Counted from the stretch's first letter, positions 8,463 through 17,300 are shown. The stretch: 64,000 nt of DNA from Pseudohaliea sp964438205 (GCA_964438205.1 CAYTJQ010000011.1:1-64000); one strand, 5' to 3'. The notes: generated from the sequence alone by a model not told the origin. Numbers and translations: made by a program.

Positions 8463-9590
8463 TCATCGGGGAATAGCCTCCGCCAGCCGGGCGATGCCGC
8501 CCATGCCCGCCAGGTAGACACGGTCACCCACGGGCAGGGCGTCGCTGAAGGTGTCGCGGTCCGGGTGGCCCAACCGCCGCAGCGTGCCGTCCGCGGCGAG
8601 CCGGAGGACGGCGCCGCCGGCGCCGACCAGCAGCGCCCCGTCACCGGCGAGGGCCGTCCCGCCGTAGAGGCTGGGCCCGGGCGGCAGGGGCAGGCGTTCC
8701 CAGCGGCGGCCGCCATCATCGCTGGCAAAGACATTGCCGCGCAGGCCGAAGGCGATCACGCCGCCGCCGCGGTTTGCGAGGCCGAAGAAGCTGCCCTCGT
8801 AGAGCCCCTCGATGCGCTCCCAGCTGGCGCCCTCGTCCCGGGAAACGAAGAGCAGGCCCGCCTCGCCACAGAGGTAAAGGACGCCGTCCCGCTCATGGAG
8901 ATCGTAGTAGTGGTAGCGACCGGGATTGTCGAGACCATCGATGGCAATGCGCCAGCTCTCGCCGCCGTCCCCGGTGCGGAACAGGTGGCCGTAGGCGCCG
9001 AGGGCGAAGCCGCGGCGCTTATCGAGAAAGAGAACATCGAGGAAAGGATCCACGGGGCCGGTCTCGAGGGCCGCCTCCGCATCCTCGAGGGCAAAGCGCG
9101 CATCCTCGAGCGCGTACTCGGCATCCTCCCGGTCCGCATCGTCCGCCGGCAGGGCCTCGAGCGCCGCCTCGCGGGCCTCGACCCGGTCAGTCGCAAAGCG
9201 CAGAAACTGCCGGTTGACCTCGCGGCCATCGAGCTGCAGCGTCCAGGACTCGCCGCCGTCGGCGGTACCGAGCACCACGCCGCCGTGACCCACGGCCCAG
9301 CCGTGCTCCGCGTCGGCAAAGGTCACCGCCGTGAGCAGGACGCTCACCGGGGTCTCTACCTGCCGCCAGGTCTCGCCGTCGTCACTGAGCGCGACCAGGC
9401 CCCGCTCACCCACGGCGACGAGACGGTCACCGGCCCTGGCAAGGCCGGTGAGCACCGCTTCCGCAGGCTCGGGAACCGGGGGTGCCGGCAGGAACGCGAA
9501 GTCCTCCGCCGCGCTTGCCGCGAGGGCCAGGGACATCAGCGCCCCGGCCGCTGCGGTGCGCAGCGCACACCGCAGGCCAAGGCACGCCAT
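8463..9590 (-). CDS. YCF48-like / BNR-repeat beta-propeller protein, exported
   Basis: 375 residues. A signal peptide (GALMSLALAASAAEDF) is followed by repeats of the sialidase/YCF48 kind: SDDGETW, TADGGESWTL, RTGDGGESWRI, SRDEGASWERI and ASDDGGRRWERL, giving a beta propeller. Between blades, about residues 135-185, there is an unusual Glu/Asp/Ala-rich helical insert (repeats of ED-A-x-x-ALE-DA). The ATG at 9590 shares its A with the TGA of the DUF1329 gene (TGATG), so translation is coupled. YCF48 domains assist photosystem II assembly in phototrophs, but in this operon context it is more likely a periplasmic scaffold for the MMPL transporter. Confidence 0.82.
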   Translation of the reverse strand: MACLGLRCALRTAAAGALMSLALAASAAEDFAFLPAPPVPEPAEAVLTGLARAGDRLVAVGERGLVALSDDGETWRQVETPVSVLLTAVTFADAEHGWAVGHGGVVLGTADGGESWTLQLDGREVNRQFLRFATDRVEAREAALEALPADDADREDAEYALEDARFALEDAEAALETGPVDPFLDVLFLDKRRGFALGAYGHLFRTGDGGESWRIAIDGLDNPGRYHYYDLHERDGVLYLCGEAGLLFVSRDEGASWERIEGLYEGSFFGLANRGGGVIAFGLRGNVFASDDGGRRWERLPLPPGPSLYGGTALAGDGALLVGAGGAVLRLAADGTLRRLGHPDRDTFSDALPVGDRVYLAGMGGIARLAEAIPR

Positions 9591-10954
9591 CAGCGTCGAC
9601 CGGCCCGCCGCAGTGCCGAGGGGGTGAAGTCGTCGAAGTCGCCCTGGTAGTCGAAGTCGTACTGGTAGCCATCCTCCTCGTTGTCGAGGCCGATGACCAC
9701 GTAGCGGCCGGAGATCAGGTCGTGCAAAGACTCGGCAGCCAGCCAGGGCACGGCCACCTGGTAGTGCATGATCTTGTGGCCTTCCTTGAACTTCCACAGC
9801 TCGCCGCGACCGTCGTAGTGATCGATCAGGGAGATCTGCCAGCTGTCTTCATCGATGTAGAAGGTCCGGCGGGCATAGATATGGCGCTCGCCCTCCTTCA
9901 GCCTCGCCTCAACCACCCAGACCCGGTGCAGCTCGTAGCGCAGGTACTGCGGGTCCATGTGGCCGGCCTTGATGATATCCGTGTACTTCAGGTCACCGCG
10001 GCGCAGCTGGTAGCTGTTATAGGGGATGTAGACCTCGCGCTTGCCGACCAGCTCCCAGTCGTAGCGGTCCGGGGCGCCGTTGAACATATCGAGGTCATCG
10101 GCGGTGCGCAGGCCGTCGGACGCCGTACCCGGACCGTCGTAGGCGATGTTCGGCGCGCGACGCACCCGCCGCTGGCCGGCGTTGTATACCCAGGCCGCCC
10201 GCGGGTCCTGTACCTGGTTGATGAACTCGTGGACCAGGAGCACGTCACCCTCGAGGCGTGCGGGCGCGAGCACTCGCTGCAGGAACACGAACAGCAGGTT
10301 GGGGTATTCCTCGGGCGCGATACGCGCACCGGGCAGGGACTCGTCCTCGAAGAGGACCGGCGCAAAGGCCCCGTTCTCCTGCACCGGCGCCTGGATGTAG
10401 CGCCGCGACAGGCCCTTGTCATTGCGGTAGCGGGTGACGTGGTTCCAGATCGCCTCCAGGCCACTGTGCGGAATCGGGAAGGGGATGGTGCCCCCATAAT
10501 TCAGGATACCGTTACCGCCGGGCACCAGTTCCACCTCCGCGGCGGTGTCGAGAATGCGCTGGAACTCGCTGTCCGGGTAGCGGGCGCTGCGCCGCGTCGG
10601 GTACACCGGCATGCGGAAGGTGTCCGGGTAGCGCTCGAACATGGCGAGCTGCCCCGGCGTCAGCTTGTCAGCGTACTGGTCGGCGTTCTCCGCGGTGATC
10701 GTGAACAGGACCTCGTCGTCAGCGAAGGGGTCCACCAGGCGCTCGCCTTCCACGTAGTTCTCGGGCAGCTCGCGCAGGCCGCCGGTCCAGGGCGGGATCG
10801 TGCCGTCTTCGTTGCCGGCACGCTCGGCGCCCATGGGCGTCAGTTCGTCACCGCCGAGGCGGGCGAGTTCCTCCGGGGTCAGCGCCGCGAGCGCTGAGCC
10901 GGCGCCGGCCACGAGGATGCCCGTCAGGGCGAGGCCGAAGAGTCGCTTCTGCAT
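9590..10954 (-). CDS. DUF1329 periplasmic protein (LolB/LolA-like fold family)
   Basis: 454 residues with a clear signal peptide (LFGLALTGILVAGAGSALA, mature start ALTPEELARLGGDELTPMGAERAGN). The N-terminal motif LTP-GAE-AGN and the phrase RTFYIDEDSWQISLIDHYD near residue 380 are typical of DUF1329. The fold is thought to resemble lipoprotein-binding LolB-like barrels, suggesting carriage of a hydrophobic ligand across the periplasm. The gene lies 21 bases after the DUF1302 gene, with GGAG before the ATG, and is coupled to the YCF48 gene. DUF1302/DUF1329 pairs are frequent in bacteria that use terpenes, steroids and aromatic compounds. Confidence 0.9.
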   Translation of the reverse strand: MQKRLFGLALTGILVAGAGSALAALTPEELARLGGDELTPMGAERAGNEDGTIPPWTGGLRELPENYVEGERLVDPFADDEVLFTITAENADQYADKLTPGQLAMFERYPDTFRMPVYPTRRSARYPDSEFQRILDTAAEVELVPGGNGILNYGGTIPFPIPHSGLEAIWNHVTRYRNDKGLSRRYIQAPVQENGAFAPVLFEDESLPGARIAPEEYPNLLFVFLQRVLAPARLEGDVLLVHEFINQVQDPRAAWVYNAGQRRVRRAPNIAYDGPGTASDGLRTADDLDMFNGAPDRYDWELVGKREVYIPYNSYQLRRGDLKYTDIIKAGHMDPQYLRYELHRVWVVEARLKEGERHIYARRTFYIDEDSWQISLIDHYDGRGELWKFKEGHKIMHYQVAVPWLAAESLHDLISGRYVVIGLDNEEDGYQYDFDYQGDFDDFTPSALRRAGRR

Positions 10955-10975
10955 GGTGGTACTCCGCTGTTATGT

Positions 10976-12808
10976 TTAAAACGCGACGGAAAAACTCAGG
11001 GACAGAAAATCCCTGTCCGCCAGTTCATTGTAGTCGGCGCCGAAGAAGCTCGTATAGGACAGCTCCGCCCGGTATACGTTGAGGTAGTCTGCGGTCAGCG
11101 CCACGCTCAGGGCCTGGCGGCCTTCGACGAAATTCGGCGCCGGGCCATAGCCGTCGACGTCGTGCGACCAGGCCACGCTCGGGGTCAGGTTAACACCGGC
11201 CAGCGCGTCGTTGTACTGCAGGCTGGCCCGGACCTGGTAGCCCCAGGAGGAACCGGTGGTGAAGCCGTCATCGGTGCAGTAGTCCGCGTTGGCGTTGGGC
11301 ACGACGCCGAGCGGCTCGAGGGCGGGATGGGAGTTGCAGCTCACCGGTACGCCGAAGGCCGGGCTGGTGAAGGTCTCGAAGTCACCCACCCCGTAGGTCG
11401 CCGAGCGGCCGTAGTTGATGCCGTCCTCCATGCCGTCGACCCAGGCACCACCGACCTCGGCGGCGATGGACAGGCGGTCCGCACCGAACACCTGCTCGTA
11501 GAAGCGGATCACGCTGACCTGCGCCTGCGTATACTCGACGTTGTCGTAGCCTGCCACGTAGGCGCCTGGACCCGCGGCGAGGGAGCGCGCCGTCATCGGT
11601 GACCACTCCGCGAAGGCACCCAGCGCCAGGGACTGCAGCAGGTCCACGGTGTTGATCTGCAGCGGGAGGTCCGGCCGGTAGCTGAGCTCACCGGCGACGG
11701 CCCAGAAGCCGACGTTGGTAGCGAAGGTGAAGCCGTAGACCTCGATGTCCTCGGGGAACTCGAAGAAGTAGGTCGGCTGCACCGCCGGGTTCAGGAAGGG
11801 CTGGCCGAAGGCCTCGGTCGTGTTGATCGCGCTGAAGATCGGCGTGCGGCTGTGGTGGTTGAGGTAGTAGAGGCCGAACTCGGTGCCGTTCAGGGAATCC
11901 ATGAAGTAGCGGGCCGAGATACCGTACTGGCCGCCGTCGTCGGGCTCGTCGTCCGGCGACCGGGCGATGGTGAGGCCCGCGGCTTCCTGGGCACCGTCCG
12001 GTACGCTCGTGACCCCGGTCAGGTAGTTGCAGCCGCCGCCGTAGGGGTCGCCGGAATTCCAGTAAGTGCCGCACTCGTCGAGGATCGTGCGCTGCCAGTC
12101 GTACTGGTAGAAGGCCTCCACGGTGAGGTTGTAGGTCACGCCGACGTTGGCGTAGAGCATGCCCACGGGCAGCAGCGCCTCGCGGATCTCCGTGCCCGGG
12201 CGGCGGATCGCCGTCACGTCGAAGGGGCTGATCACGTTGATGCCGTTCTGGATGAACAGCGACTCGCCCCAGTTCAGGGCCATGTTGCCGGCGCGCAGTT
12301 CGACCGGCATCTCGCCGAGATCGAACTCGCCGTAGACATAGGCATCGAGCAGCTCGATCCCCTTGCCCTGGGCGAGATCCTCGAAGTCGGAGGTATCCAG
12401 CTCCTCACCGGCCGCATAGCCGTTGGCGGCGTGGCCGTGGTTTACCTCGTCGTTCTCCAGGGCGTAGTCGTACCAGTACTTCACCCGGCCGAAGAGGCCC
12501 CAGTTGCCCGCGTTGAGGTCGAGATCGTGGAGGCCGGTCAGGCGGAAGGAGTACATGTCGCCCTGGTCGTAGTTGAGGTTACCGTCGTCCGTGGTGGACG
12601 ACGAGGCGCGCCCCTCGCCGTTGGTATTTCCCGGTGACAGCACGGCGTTCGACGGGTCGTCGGCGCGCCAGCTGGCGCCGAGCGTGATGTTGGAACGCAG
12701 CGTGGCCTCGAAGGGACCGATGTCGAAACCGGCGGCGCCGGCCCCGCCGGCAAGGAAGCCGCTGGCCAGGGCGACAGCGGTGGTCAGGCTGGTACGGTGG
12801 AGTTTCAC
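10976..12808 (-). CDS. DUF1302 outer-membrane protein
   Basis: 610 residues. A signal peptide is present (ALASGFLAGGAGAAGFDIG), then a start typical of the family (FEATLRSNITLGASWRADDPSN) and many alternating beta strands rich in aromatic residues, ending LSLSFSVAF, a C-terminal Phe as in barrel proteins. It is first in a four-gene operon with DUF1329, YCF48-like and MMPL genes. The start is GTG at 12808, preceded by AGGAAGGAGA. DUF1302 is regarded as an outer-membrane channel family of unknown substrate; the operon suggests a pathway for a hydrophobic molecule. Confidence 0.9.
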   Translation of the reverse strand: MKLHRTSLTTAVALASGFLAGGAGAAGFDIGPFEATLRSNITLGASWRADDPSNAVLSPGNTNGEGRASSSTTDDGNLNYDQGDMYSFRLTGLHDLDLNAGNWGLFGRVKYWYDYALENDEVNHGHAANGYAAGEELDTSDFEDLAQGKGIELLDAYVYGEFDLGEMPVELRAGNMALNWGESLFIQNGINVISPFDVTAIRRPGTEIREALLPVGMLYANVGVTYNLTVEAFYQYDWQRTILDECGTYWNSGDPYGGGCNYLTGVTSVPDGAQEAAGLTIARSPDDEPDDGGQYGISARYFMDSLNGTEFGLYYLNHHSRTPIFSAINTTEAFGQPFLNPAVQPTYFFEFPEDIEVYGFTFATNVGFWAVAGELSYRPDLPLQINTVDLLQSLALGAFAEWSPMTARSLAAGPGAYVAGYDNVEYTQAQVSVIRFYEQVFGADRLSIAAEVGGAWVDGMEDGINYGRSATYGVGDFETFTSPAFGVPVSCNSHPALEPLGVVPNANADYCTDDGFTTGSSWGYQVRASLQYNDALAGVNLTPSVAWSHDVDGYGPAPNFVEGRQALSVALTADYLNVYRAELSYTSFFGADYNELADRDFLSLSFSVAF

Positions 12809-12852
12809 GGGCGTCTCCTTCCTGATGGTTATTATGGTGTGCGCCTATGTTG

Positions 12853-12896
12853 TGTACGGCGGTTGTGTACTGTGGTCCTGTACTGTGGTCCTGTAC
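12853..12896 (-). promoter_or_regulatory. 13-bp direct-repeat array in the DUF1302 operon promoter
   Basis: TGTAC occurs at 12853, 12866, 12879 and 12892, exactly 13 bases apart. The two middle units are identical (TGTACTGTGGTCC). The first unit diverges after TGTAC and the last is only the pentamer. A -10-like CATAAT lies at 12831-12836 on the minus strand, so the array overlaps or sits just upstream of the -35 region, where an activator or repressor would bind. Confidence 0.6.
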
Positions 12897-12988
12897 TTCT
12901 CGGCGCACCTTGCGATGAACGCTACACCCGACCCCAAAACGCGCCCTTGCGCTCGATCAAGGTTTTCGGTGTTTACCGTGTTTACATT

Positions 12989-14284
12989 CTACCGCGCGCC
13001 TTGCCCCCCGCCAAGATAACCGAAAAGATGGCCGGCGATTTTTCGCAGCTGGATCTCGTCGGAACCCTCGGTAATGCGGTAGCGCCGGTGATGGCGGTAG
13101 TGATGTTCGAACTGCTTGTAGCGCGAATATCCCATGCCGCCGTGGACCTGGATGGCGGCGTCCGCCGCCTCGCAGGCCAGCCGGTTTGCGCGGTAGTTGC
13201 ACATGGCGACCTTGTCGGACAGGACCGTCGCCACCTCGCGCTTGTTCATGGTGTCCATGCGCGCCGCCACCTCCAGCGTCAGGGCACGGATCAGTTCGTA
13301 GTCCGTCTGCAGCTCGGCGAGGCGGAACTGGATCGCCTGGTTCTCAGCCAGCGGGCGCCCGAAGGTATGCCGCTCCCTGGCCCAGGCCACTGACTCCCCG
13401 ATACAGTAGCGCGCGGTGCCGAGGCTGGAGGCCGCCTGGCGGATGCGGTTCTCGTGCACGAAGTGCTGCGCCACGGCGAGGCCGAGGCCACGCTCGCCGA
13501 GGATGGCGCTGTCCGGCAGCCACACGTCCCGGAGCGAGACCCGCGGGTGGTCCGTGGGCATATTGAAGGTCCAGAGCCACTCCTCGATGGTGAAGCCCGG
13601 GGTCGGGTTCGGCATGACGAAGCAGGTAATGCCCCGCGCATCGCCATCCTCGCCCTCGCTGCGCGCGAAGATGAGGATGTGCGTCGCCGCGTGCGCGCCC
13701 GTGGTCCACATTTTCTCGCCGTTCAGGAGCCAGCCGTCGACGCCGTCGCGCCGGCAGGGCTCAGCGCGGGTTTCCAGCCAGGTGGCGTCCGAGCCGTGCG
13801 CCGGCTCGCTGAGGCCGAAGGCGACCGCCACAGCGCCGTCGATAGTGCCGGGGATGAAGGCCGCCCGCTGCGCCTCGGTGCCGAAGTCCCGGAAAGCCAG
13901 CGTGGTGGGGAAGTTGCCGACGATCGAGTGCTCATTCTGCAGGTCGCAGTGCAGGCCGATGCCCTTCGCCGCCAGGTGCTCGCGCACGACGGCCATCTGC
14001 CAGTTGCTGGCGTCGCCGCCGCCGTACGCCGCCGGCAGGGCGAAGGCGAGGAAACCGGCTTCCCGCGCGCGCCGGCGCGCCTCGGCCAGCAGGGCCTCCC
14101 AGTCCGGGTGCGGCTTGCCGTTGTCATCCCAGTCCGTGCGCGCATACTCCCGCCGGTGGTCGAAGAAGCGCCGGTTGTCCCCCTCGGCCTCGAGGGGGGC
14201 GAGCTCCCGCTCGATGAACGCATCGAGCTCATCGAGGAAGGGCTGCAGGGTCGCGGGATCGGGCTGGGTCACGGGCTGAATCAC
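12989..14284 (-). CDS. Acyl-CoA dehydrogenase family protein
   Basis: 431 residues. The N-terminal helical domain is followed by the flavin/substrate motifs VAFGLSEPAHGSDATWLETRAE and NGEKMWTTGAHAA, and the C-terminal helical domain ends with QVHGGMGYSRYKQFEHHYRHHRRYRITEGSDEIQLRKIAG, where the Glu of TEGSDEI matches the usual catalytic base. The GTG at 14284 overlaps the TGA of the DUF6285 gene (GTGA). It is the last gene of a thiolase-kinase-DUF6285-dehydrogenase operon and resembles the ACAD10/11-type group that pairs with an APH-like kinase, so a hydroxylated or branched acyl-CoA substrate is plausible but not proven. Confidence 0.9.
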   Translation of the reverse strand: MIQPVTQPDPATLQPFLDELDAFIERELAPLEAEGDNRRFFDHRREYARTDWDDNGKPHPDWEALLAEARRRAREAGFLAFALPAAYGGGDASNWQMAVVREHLAAKGIGLHCDLQNEHSIVGNFPTTLAFRDFGTEAQRAAFIPGTIDGAVAVAFGLSEPAHGSDATWLETRAEPCRRDGVDGWLLNGEKMWTTGAHAATHILIFARSEGEDGDARGITCFVMPNPTPGFTIEEWLWTFNMPTDHPRVSLRDVWLPDSAILGERGLGLAVAQHFVHENRIRQAASSLGTARYCIGESVAWARERHTFGRPLAENQAIQFRLAELQTDYELIRALTLEVAARMDTMNKREVATVLSDKVAMCNYRANRLACEAADAAIQVHGGMGYSRYKQFEHHYRHHRRYRITEGSDEIQLRKIAGHLFGYLGGGQGAR

Positions 14285-14670
14285 GGGTTGGCCCCTTCCG
14301 GGAGGTCGTCGGGCCAGCGCGCCGCCGCCGCGCCGAAGCCGCTGTAGCGCGGGTTGTCGATGGCGAGGCGCAGGAGCGTGCGCCGGCGCAGATAGCGGAG
14401 CGTGCGCGCGTCCGCGGACAGGCGACCGGCGCGGAGCGCCCGGGCCAGGGCGACCGGCGCCGGCTCGTCGCCCTCCCCGCCCACCCAGGCAGCGGCCTCG
14501 GCATCCAGGGCGGCGAGCGCCGGCGCCAGCGCCTGCTCGCGACGCAGCATGGCCAGGGTGTTGCGGGCGATACGCGCCTCGAAGGCCGCCCGCCCCTCCA
14601 GGAGGGGCTGTGCCTCGCGCTCGATGAACTCGCCGACGGCGGCGAGCAGTTCCGTTGCCGTGGTGGTCAC
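14281..14670 (-). CDS. DUF6285 domain protein
   Basis: 129 residues, soluble and helical. It has the family's N-terminal ELLAAVGEFIEREAQPLLEGRAAFEARIARNTLAMLRRE and the closing LRYLRRRTLLRLAIDNPRYSG. DUF6285 proteins are almost always encoded between an APH-like phosphotransferase and an acyl-CoA dehydrogenase, exactly as here. GTGA overlaps link it to both neighbours: its GTG start (14670) overlaps the kinase's TGA, and its own TGA overlaps the dehydrogenase's GTG. Its role is unknown; a structural partner of the kinase or dehydrogenase is a reasonable guess. Confidence 0.85.
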   Translation of the reverse strand: MTTTATELLAAVGEFIEREAQPLLEGRAAFEARIARNTLAMLRREQALAPALAALDAEAAAWVGGEGDEPAPVALARALRAGRLSADARTLRYLRRRTLLRLAIDNPRYSGFGAAAARWPDDLPEGANP

Positions 14671-15710
14671 GGGTGATCCTCCAGCAGGAGCAGCAGGTCG
14701 ATCTCCGCCTCCGACAGGCGCCGGCCCACCGCGGCCCGCTCCAGGGACGGGTCCCGCCCACTGCGGTGCAGGTCGAGCATGGTCAGGCAGACGAGCCCCC
14801 AGTCGAGGGCCGCGAAGACCTCCCAGTAGTGCAGCTGCTCGACCGTCGGCGCCCAGCCGGCCGCGGCGCGGTAGGCATCGAGCAGGTCTTCGTAGGCACC
14901 GAAGCCGCCCACGGGCCGGTCCCTGCGGCCGAAGCGCCAGACGTTGGCACAGAGGTAGCCGAGGTCCTCCGCCGGGTAGCCGAGGTGCGCGCGCTCCCAG
15001 TCCAGCACGGCCTCGAGGCCTTCGGGGGTGACCAGCAGGTTGCCGCAGCGGAAGTCGCCGTGCACGAGGCGCAGCGGCGTCGGCGCCGGCGCGTTGGCCT
15101 GCAGCCAGCCGAGGGCGAGCTGGAGCACCGGCGACACGTTGCCGAAACCGTCGAGGAGGCCCTGGAGTCGCGCCAGCCGCTCGCCATGAGGGTCGCTCGG
15201 GAGGGCCGGCGGCAGGTCGTCGGTGGGCAGCGCATGAATGGCGGCGAGCGCCCGGCCGCAGGCGGCGGCCAGGCCGTCGAGGGCCGGGGCGAAGCGCTCG
15301 TCGCGGAAAAGCTTCTGCGGCAGTGCCTCGCCGGGCAGCCGGTCCATCAGGTACCCGGTTCCCAGGCCGTCCGCCTCGACGAGTTCCGCGCGCACCGCCG
15401 GCACGGGCACACCGCCGCCCGCGGCGAGGCGCAGGAGCGCGGCCTCGACCCCGAGATCCAGCGGCAGCAGGGCGTCCTCGCCGCCCCCGGCCACCCCAGC
15501 GGGAAGGCGGCGCAGGATCATGGGCTGGGCGGCAGCGCTACCCTGCCCTCGCTGCGCCCCTTCATCCCCTGCGGTACCGGGCCTCCAGTCGAAGGCCCAG
15601 GTCTCCATGTTCGCCCCGCCGCTCAGGCGGCGAAGCCCGCGCACCTCGCCGCCACCCAGGCGCGCCGCGAGCCCGGCGGCGAGGCCGGCCTCAGGCGAAG
15701 CGGAAGGCAT
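14667..15710 (-). CDS. APH/ACAD10-like phosphotransferase
   Basis: 347 residues with an aminoglycoside phosphotransferase (kinase-like) fold. A glycine-rich nucleotide segment lies at LSGGANMETWAF; the catalytic loop is LVHGDFRCGNLLV (about residue 215) and the metal-binding DFG equivalent is VLDWERAHLGYPAEDLGYLC. This subgroup resembles the N-terminal kinase of ACAD10/ACAD11, which phosphorylates hydroxyacyl-CoAs before elimination by the dehydrogenase partner. The neighbouring acyl-CoA dehydrogenase fits that role; aminoglycoside resistance is unlikely. Its start overlaps the thiolase gene's end by 20 bases. Confidence 0.88.
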   Translation of the reverse strand: MPSASPEAGLAAGLAARLGGGEVRGLRRLSGGANMETWAFDWRPGTAGDEGAQRGQGSAAAQPMILRRLPAGVAGGGEDALLPLDLGVEAALLRLAAGGGVPVPAVRAELVEADGLGTGYLMDRLPGEALPQKLFRDERFAPALDGLAAACGRALAAIHALPTDDLPPALPSDPHGERLARLQGLLDGFGNVSPVLQLALGWLQANAPAPTPLRLVHGDFRCGNLLVTPEGLEAVLDWERAHLGYPAEDLGYLCANVWRFGRRDRPVGGFGAYEDLLDAYRAAAGWAPTVEQLHYWEVFAALDWGLVCLTMLDLHRSGRDPSLERAAVGRRLSEAEIDLLLLLEDHP

Positions 15711-17205
15711 TGACCGGCTCCCCCGCTGTCACCGCACCGGCAGCGCCCACGCAGTCGTCATGCGCCAGGCGCTCGAGTTGTGCCGTCTCGCCCTTCGCCT
15801 GCGCGAGGCAGCGCCGGCCGTCCGCGAGGCGGCAGACGACGACGCCGGTCGCCGGGCCGTCGCGGTCGTAGCGTACCGCATGGGCCTCGATGTGCACCGC
15901 TTCCGTGCCCACCGGGTCACGCAGCCGCGGGTGCCGGTCCGTCGACACCGCGGCCTGGGCGGCACCCGCATCGCGCTCGCCCCAGGGCCTGGCCGACGGC
16001 TCGACGCCGTAGATGCCCACGGCGTGCTTGGTGAGGTAGCCGCCATTGGCCGTCACCAGGCCGCGGCCGCTGCCTGCCCCGCGCAGGCGGGCGACCAACT
16101 CGGCAATGGCGTGGGTCGAGTAGTTGTTGCCCGGGCCGCCGAAAAGCGTGAGCCCGCCGGTCACGGTGACACCGCGCGGGTCGTCCACGGCGATGCCGAG
16201 GCTGTCGCAGGCCACGGTGACGGCGGACGGAAAGCAGGAGTACAGGTCAAACAGGTCGATCGCCTCGACCCCGATGCCGGCCTGCGCGAGCGCCGCTGCA
16301 CCGGCGGCGGCCAGCGCCGGCGAGCGGTGGAAATCCTCGCGCTCGGCGACATACCAGACATCGTTGGCTTCGGCCCCGCCCTGGAGGTAGATCCAGCGCG
16401 ACGGGTCGACACCCTGGCGGCGGGCCTCGCCCACGGTGGTCAGCAGCACGGCCGCCGCCATGTCGACGCCGGCGATCGCGTTCATGCACTTGTTGTAGGG
16501 CCAGGTGATGATGCGGTTGCCGTCGGCCTCGGAGAGCGCGGCCTCGGCGGTCAGTCGCTCCCGGCGCCAGGCGTGGGGGTTGGCCGCGGCGACGGTGCTC
16601 ATGGCGGCGATCATCTGCCCGAGCTGCGCCCGCTGCCCCGCCTCGTCCAGGCCCCGGGCGTGGCGCAGGGCACTTTCGAACAGCGGGTAGGTGACGACGG
16701 GTTCGAACAGGCCGTGGGCGTGCTCCGCCGGCAGGCTGGACGCCCTGCCGGCGCCGAGGTCTTCCGCCGGCCGCTCCCCGCCCTCGCGCCAGGCCGGCAG
16801 GTCACCGCCGCCGCGCAGCGTGGCGAGGAGCGTCGCCATGAGCTCGGCGCCGGTGAGCAGGAGCATGCGATGGCGTCCCTCGACCAGCCAGTCGGCGCCG
16901 CGGTTGATGAACCACTGCGGCAGGTTGCCACCGTAATCGCTGGTCAGGAGCGCCGGGCTCATGCCGAGGCGGTCGGCCAGCAGGGCGCCGGGGTTCGGGG
17001 TCAGCAGCGGTGCCAGCTGCGGCACCTGTTGAGCGAGGAACGGGATCGTCACCAGCGCGTCGACGGCCGCAGGCGGTACGCCGGCATCGGCGAGGGCGTC
17101 GCCGGCGACCTCGGCCAGCGCATCCACGGGCGTCCGCTCCGGATCCCGGTCGCGCCAGGTCTGCTGGCTGACGCCGACGACGATGGGGGTGGCATCCTGC
17201 ACCAT
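15691..17205 (-). CDS. Thiolase-like protein (acetyl-CoA acetyltransferase family)
   Basis: 504 residues. Thiolase-fold features include TPVDALAEVAGDALADAG, LFDLYSCFPSAVTVACDSLG and the C-terminal GGLTLFGGPGNNYSTHAI. At the position where classic thiolases carry the acyl-accepting Cys, this protein reads SDYGGNLPQWFINRGADW and has no Cys. The second Cys/His pair is also altered, though YSCFPS keeps a Cys. It therefore belongs to a divergent, SCP2-like or DitF-like group whose chemistry may differ. The ATG at 17205 follows AAGGAGAG; an extension to 17310 has no such signal. It is first in the operon with the kinase, DUF6285 and acyl-CoA dehydrogenase genes. Confidence 0.82.
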   Translation of the reverse strand: MVQDATPIVVGVSQQTWRDRDPERTPVDALAEVAGDALADAGVPPAAVDALVTIPFLAQQVPQLAPLLTPNPGALLADRLGMSPALLTSDYGGNLPQWFINRGADWLVEGRHRMLLLTGAELMATLLATLRGGGDLPAWREGGERPAEDLGAGRASSLPAEHAHGLFEPVVTYPLFESALRHARGLDEAGQRAQLGQMIAAMSTVAAANPHAWRRERLTAEAALSEADGNRIITWPYNKCMNAIAGVDMAAAVLLTTVGEARRQGVDPSRWIYLQGGAEANDVWYVAEREDFHRSPALAAAGAAALAQAGIGVEAIDLFDLYSCFPSAVTVACDSLGIAVDDPRGVTVTGGLTLFGGPGNNYSTHAIAELVARLRGAGSGRGLVTANGGYLTKHAVGIYGVEPSARPWGERDAGAAQAAVSTDRHPRLRDPVGTEAVHIEAHAVRYDRDGPATGVVVCRLADGRRCLAQAKGETAQLERLAHDDCVGAAGAVTAGEPVNAFRFA

Positions 17206-17300
17206 GCCAGGACTCTCCTTGCTGATCGGGGGCGGCGGCAGTGTACCGGTGAGCGCACCGGGACCGCTACACTGGGCGCGCCACGCGAAGGAAACGGCCC

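Noticed and set aside
6074..8476. An 800-codon plus-strand frame opposite the MMPL transporter
   Set aside because: Composition bias (His, Asp, Arg, Gln) and no recognisable domain; the minus strand gives a normal RND protein.
14667..15710. Aminoglycoside resistance gene
   Set aside because: The fold is APH-like, but the operon with thiolase-like, DUF6285 and acyl-CoA dehydrogenase genes indicates acyl-CoA metabolism of the ACAD10/11 type.
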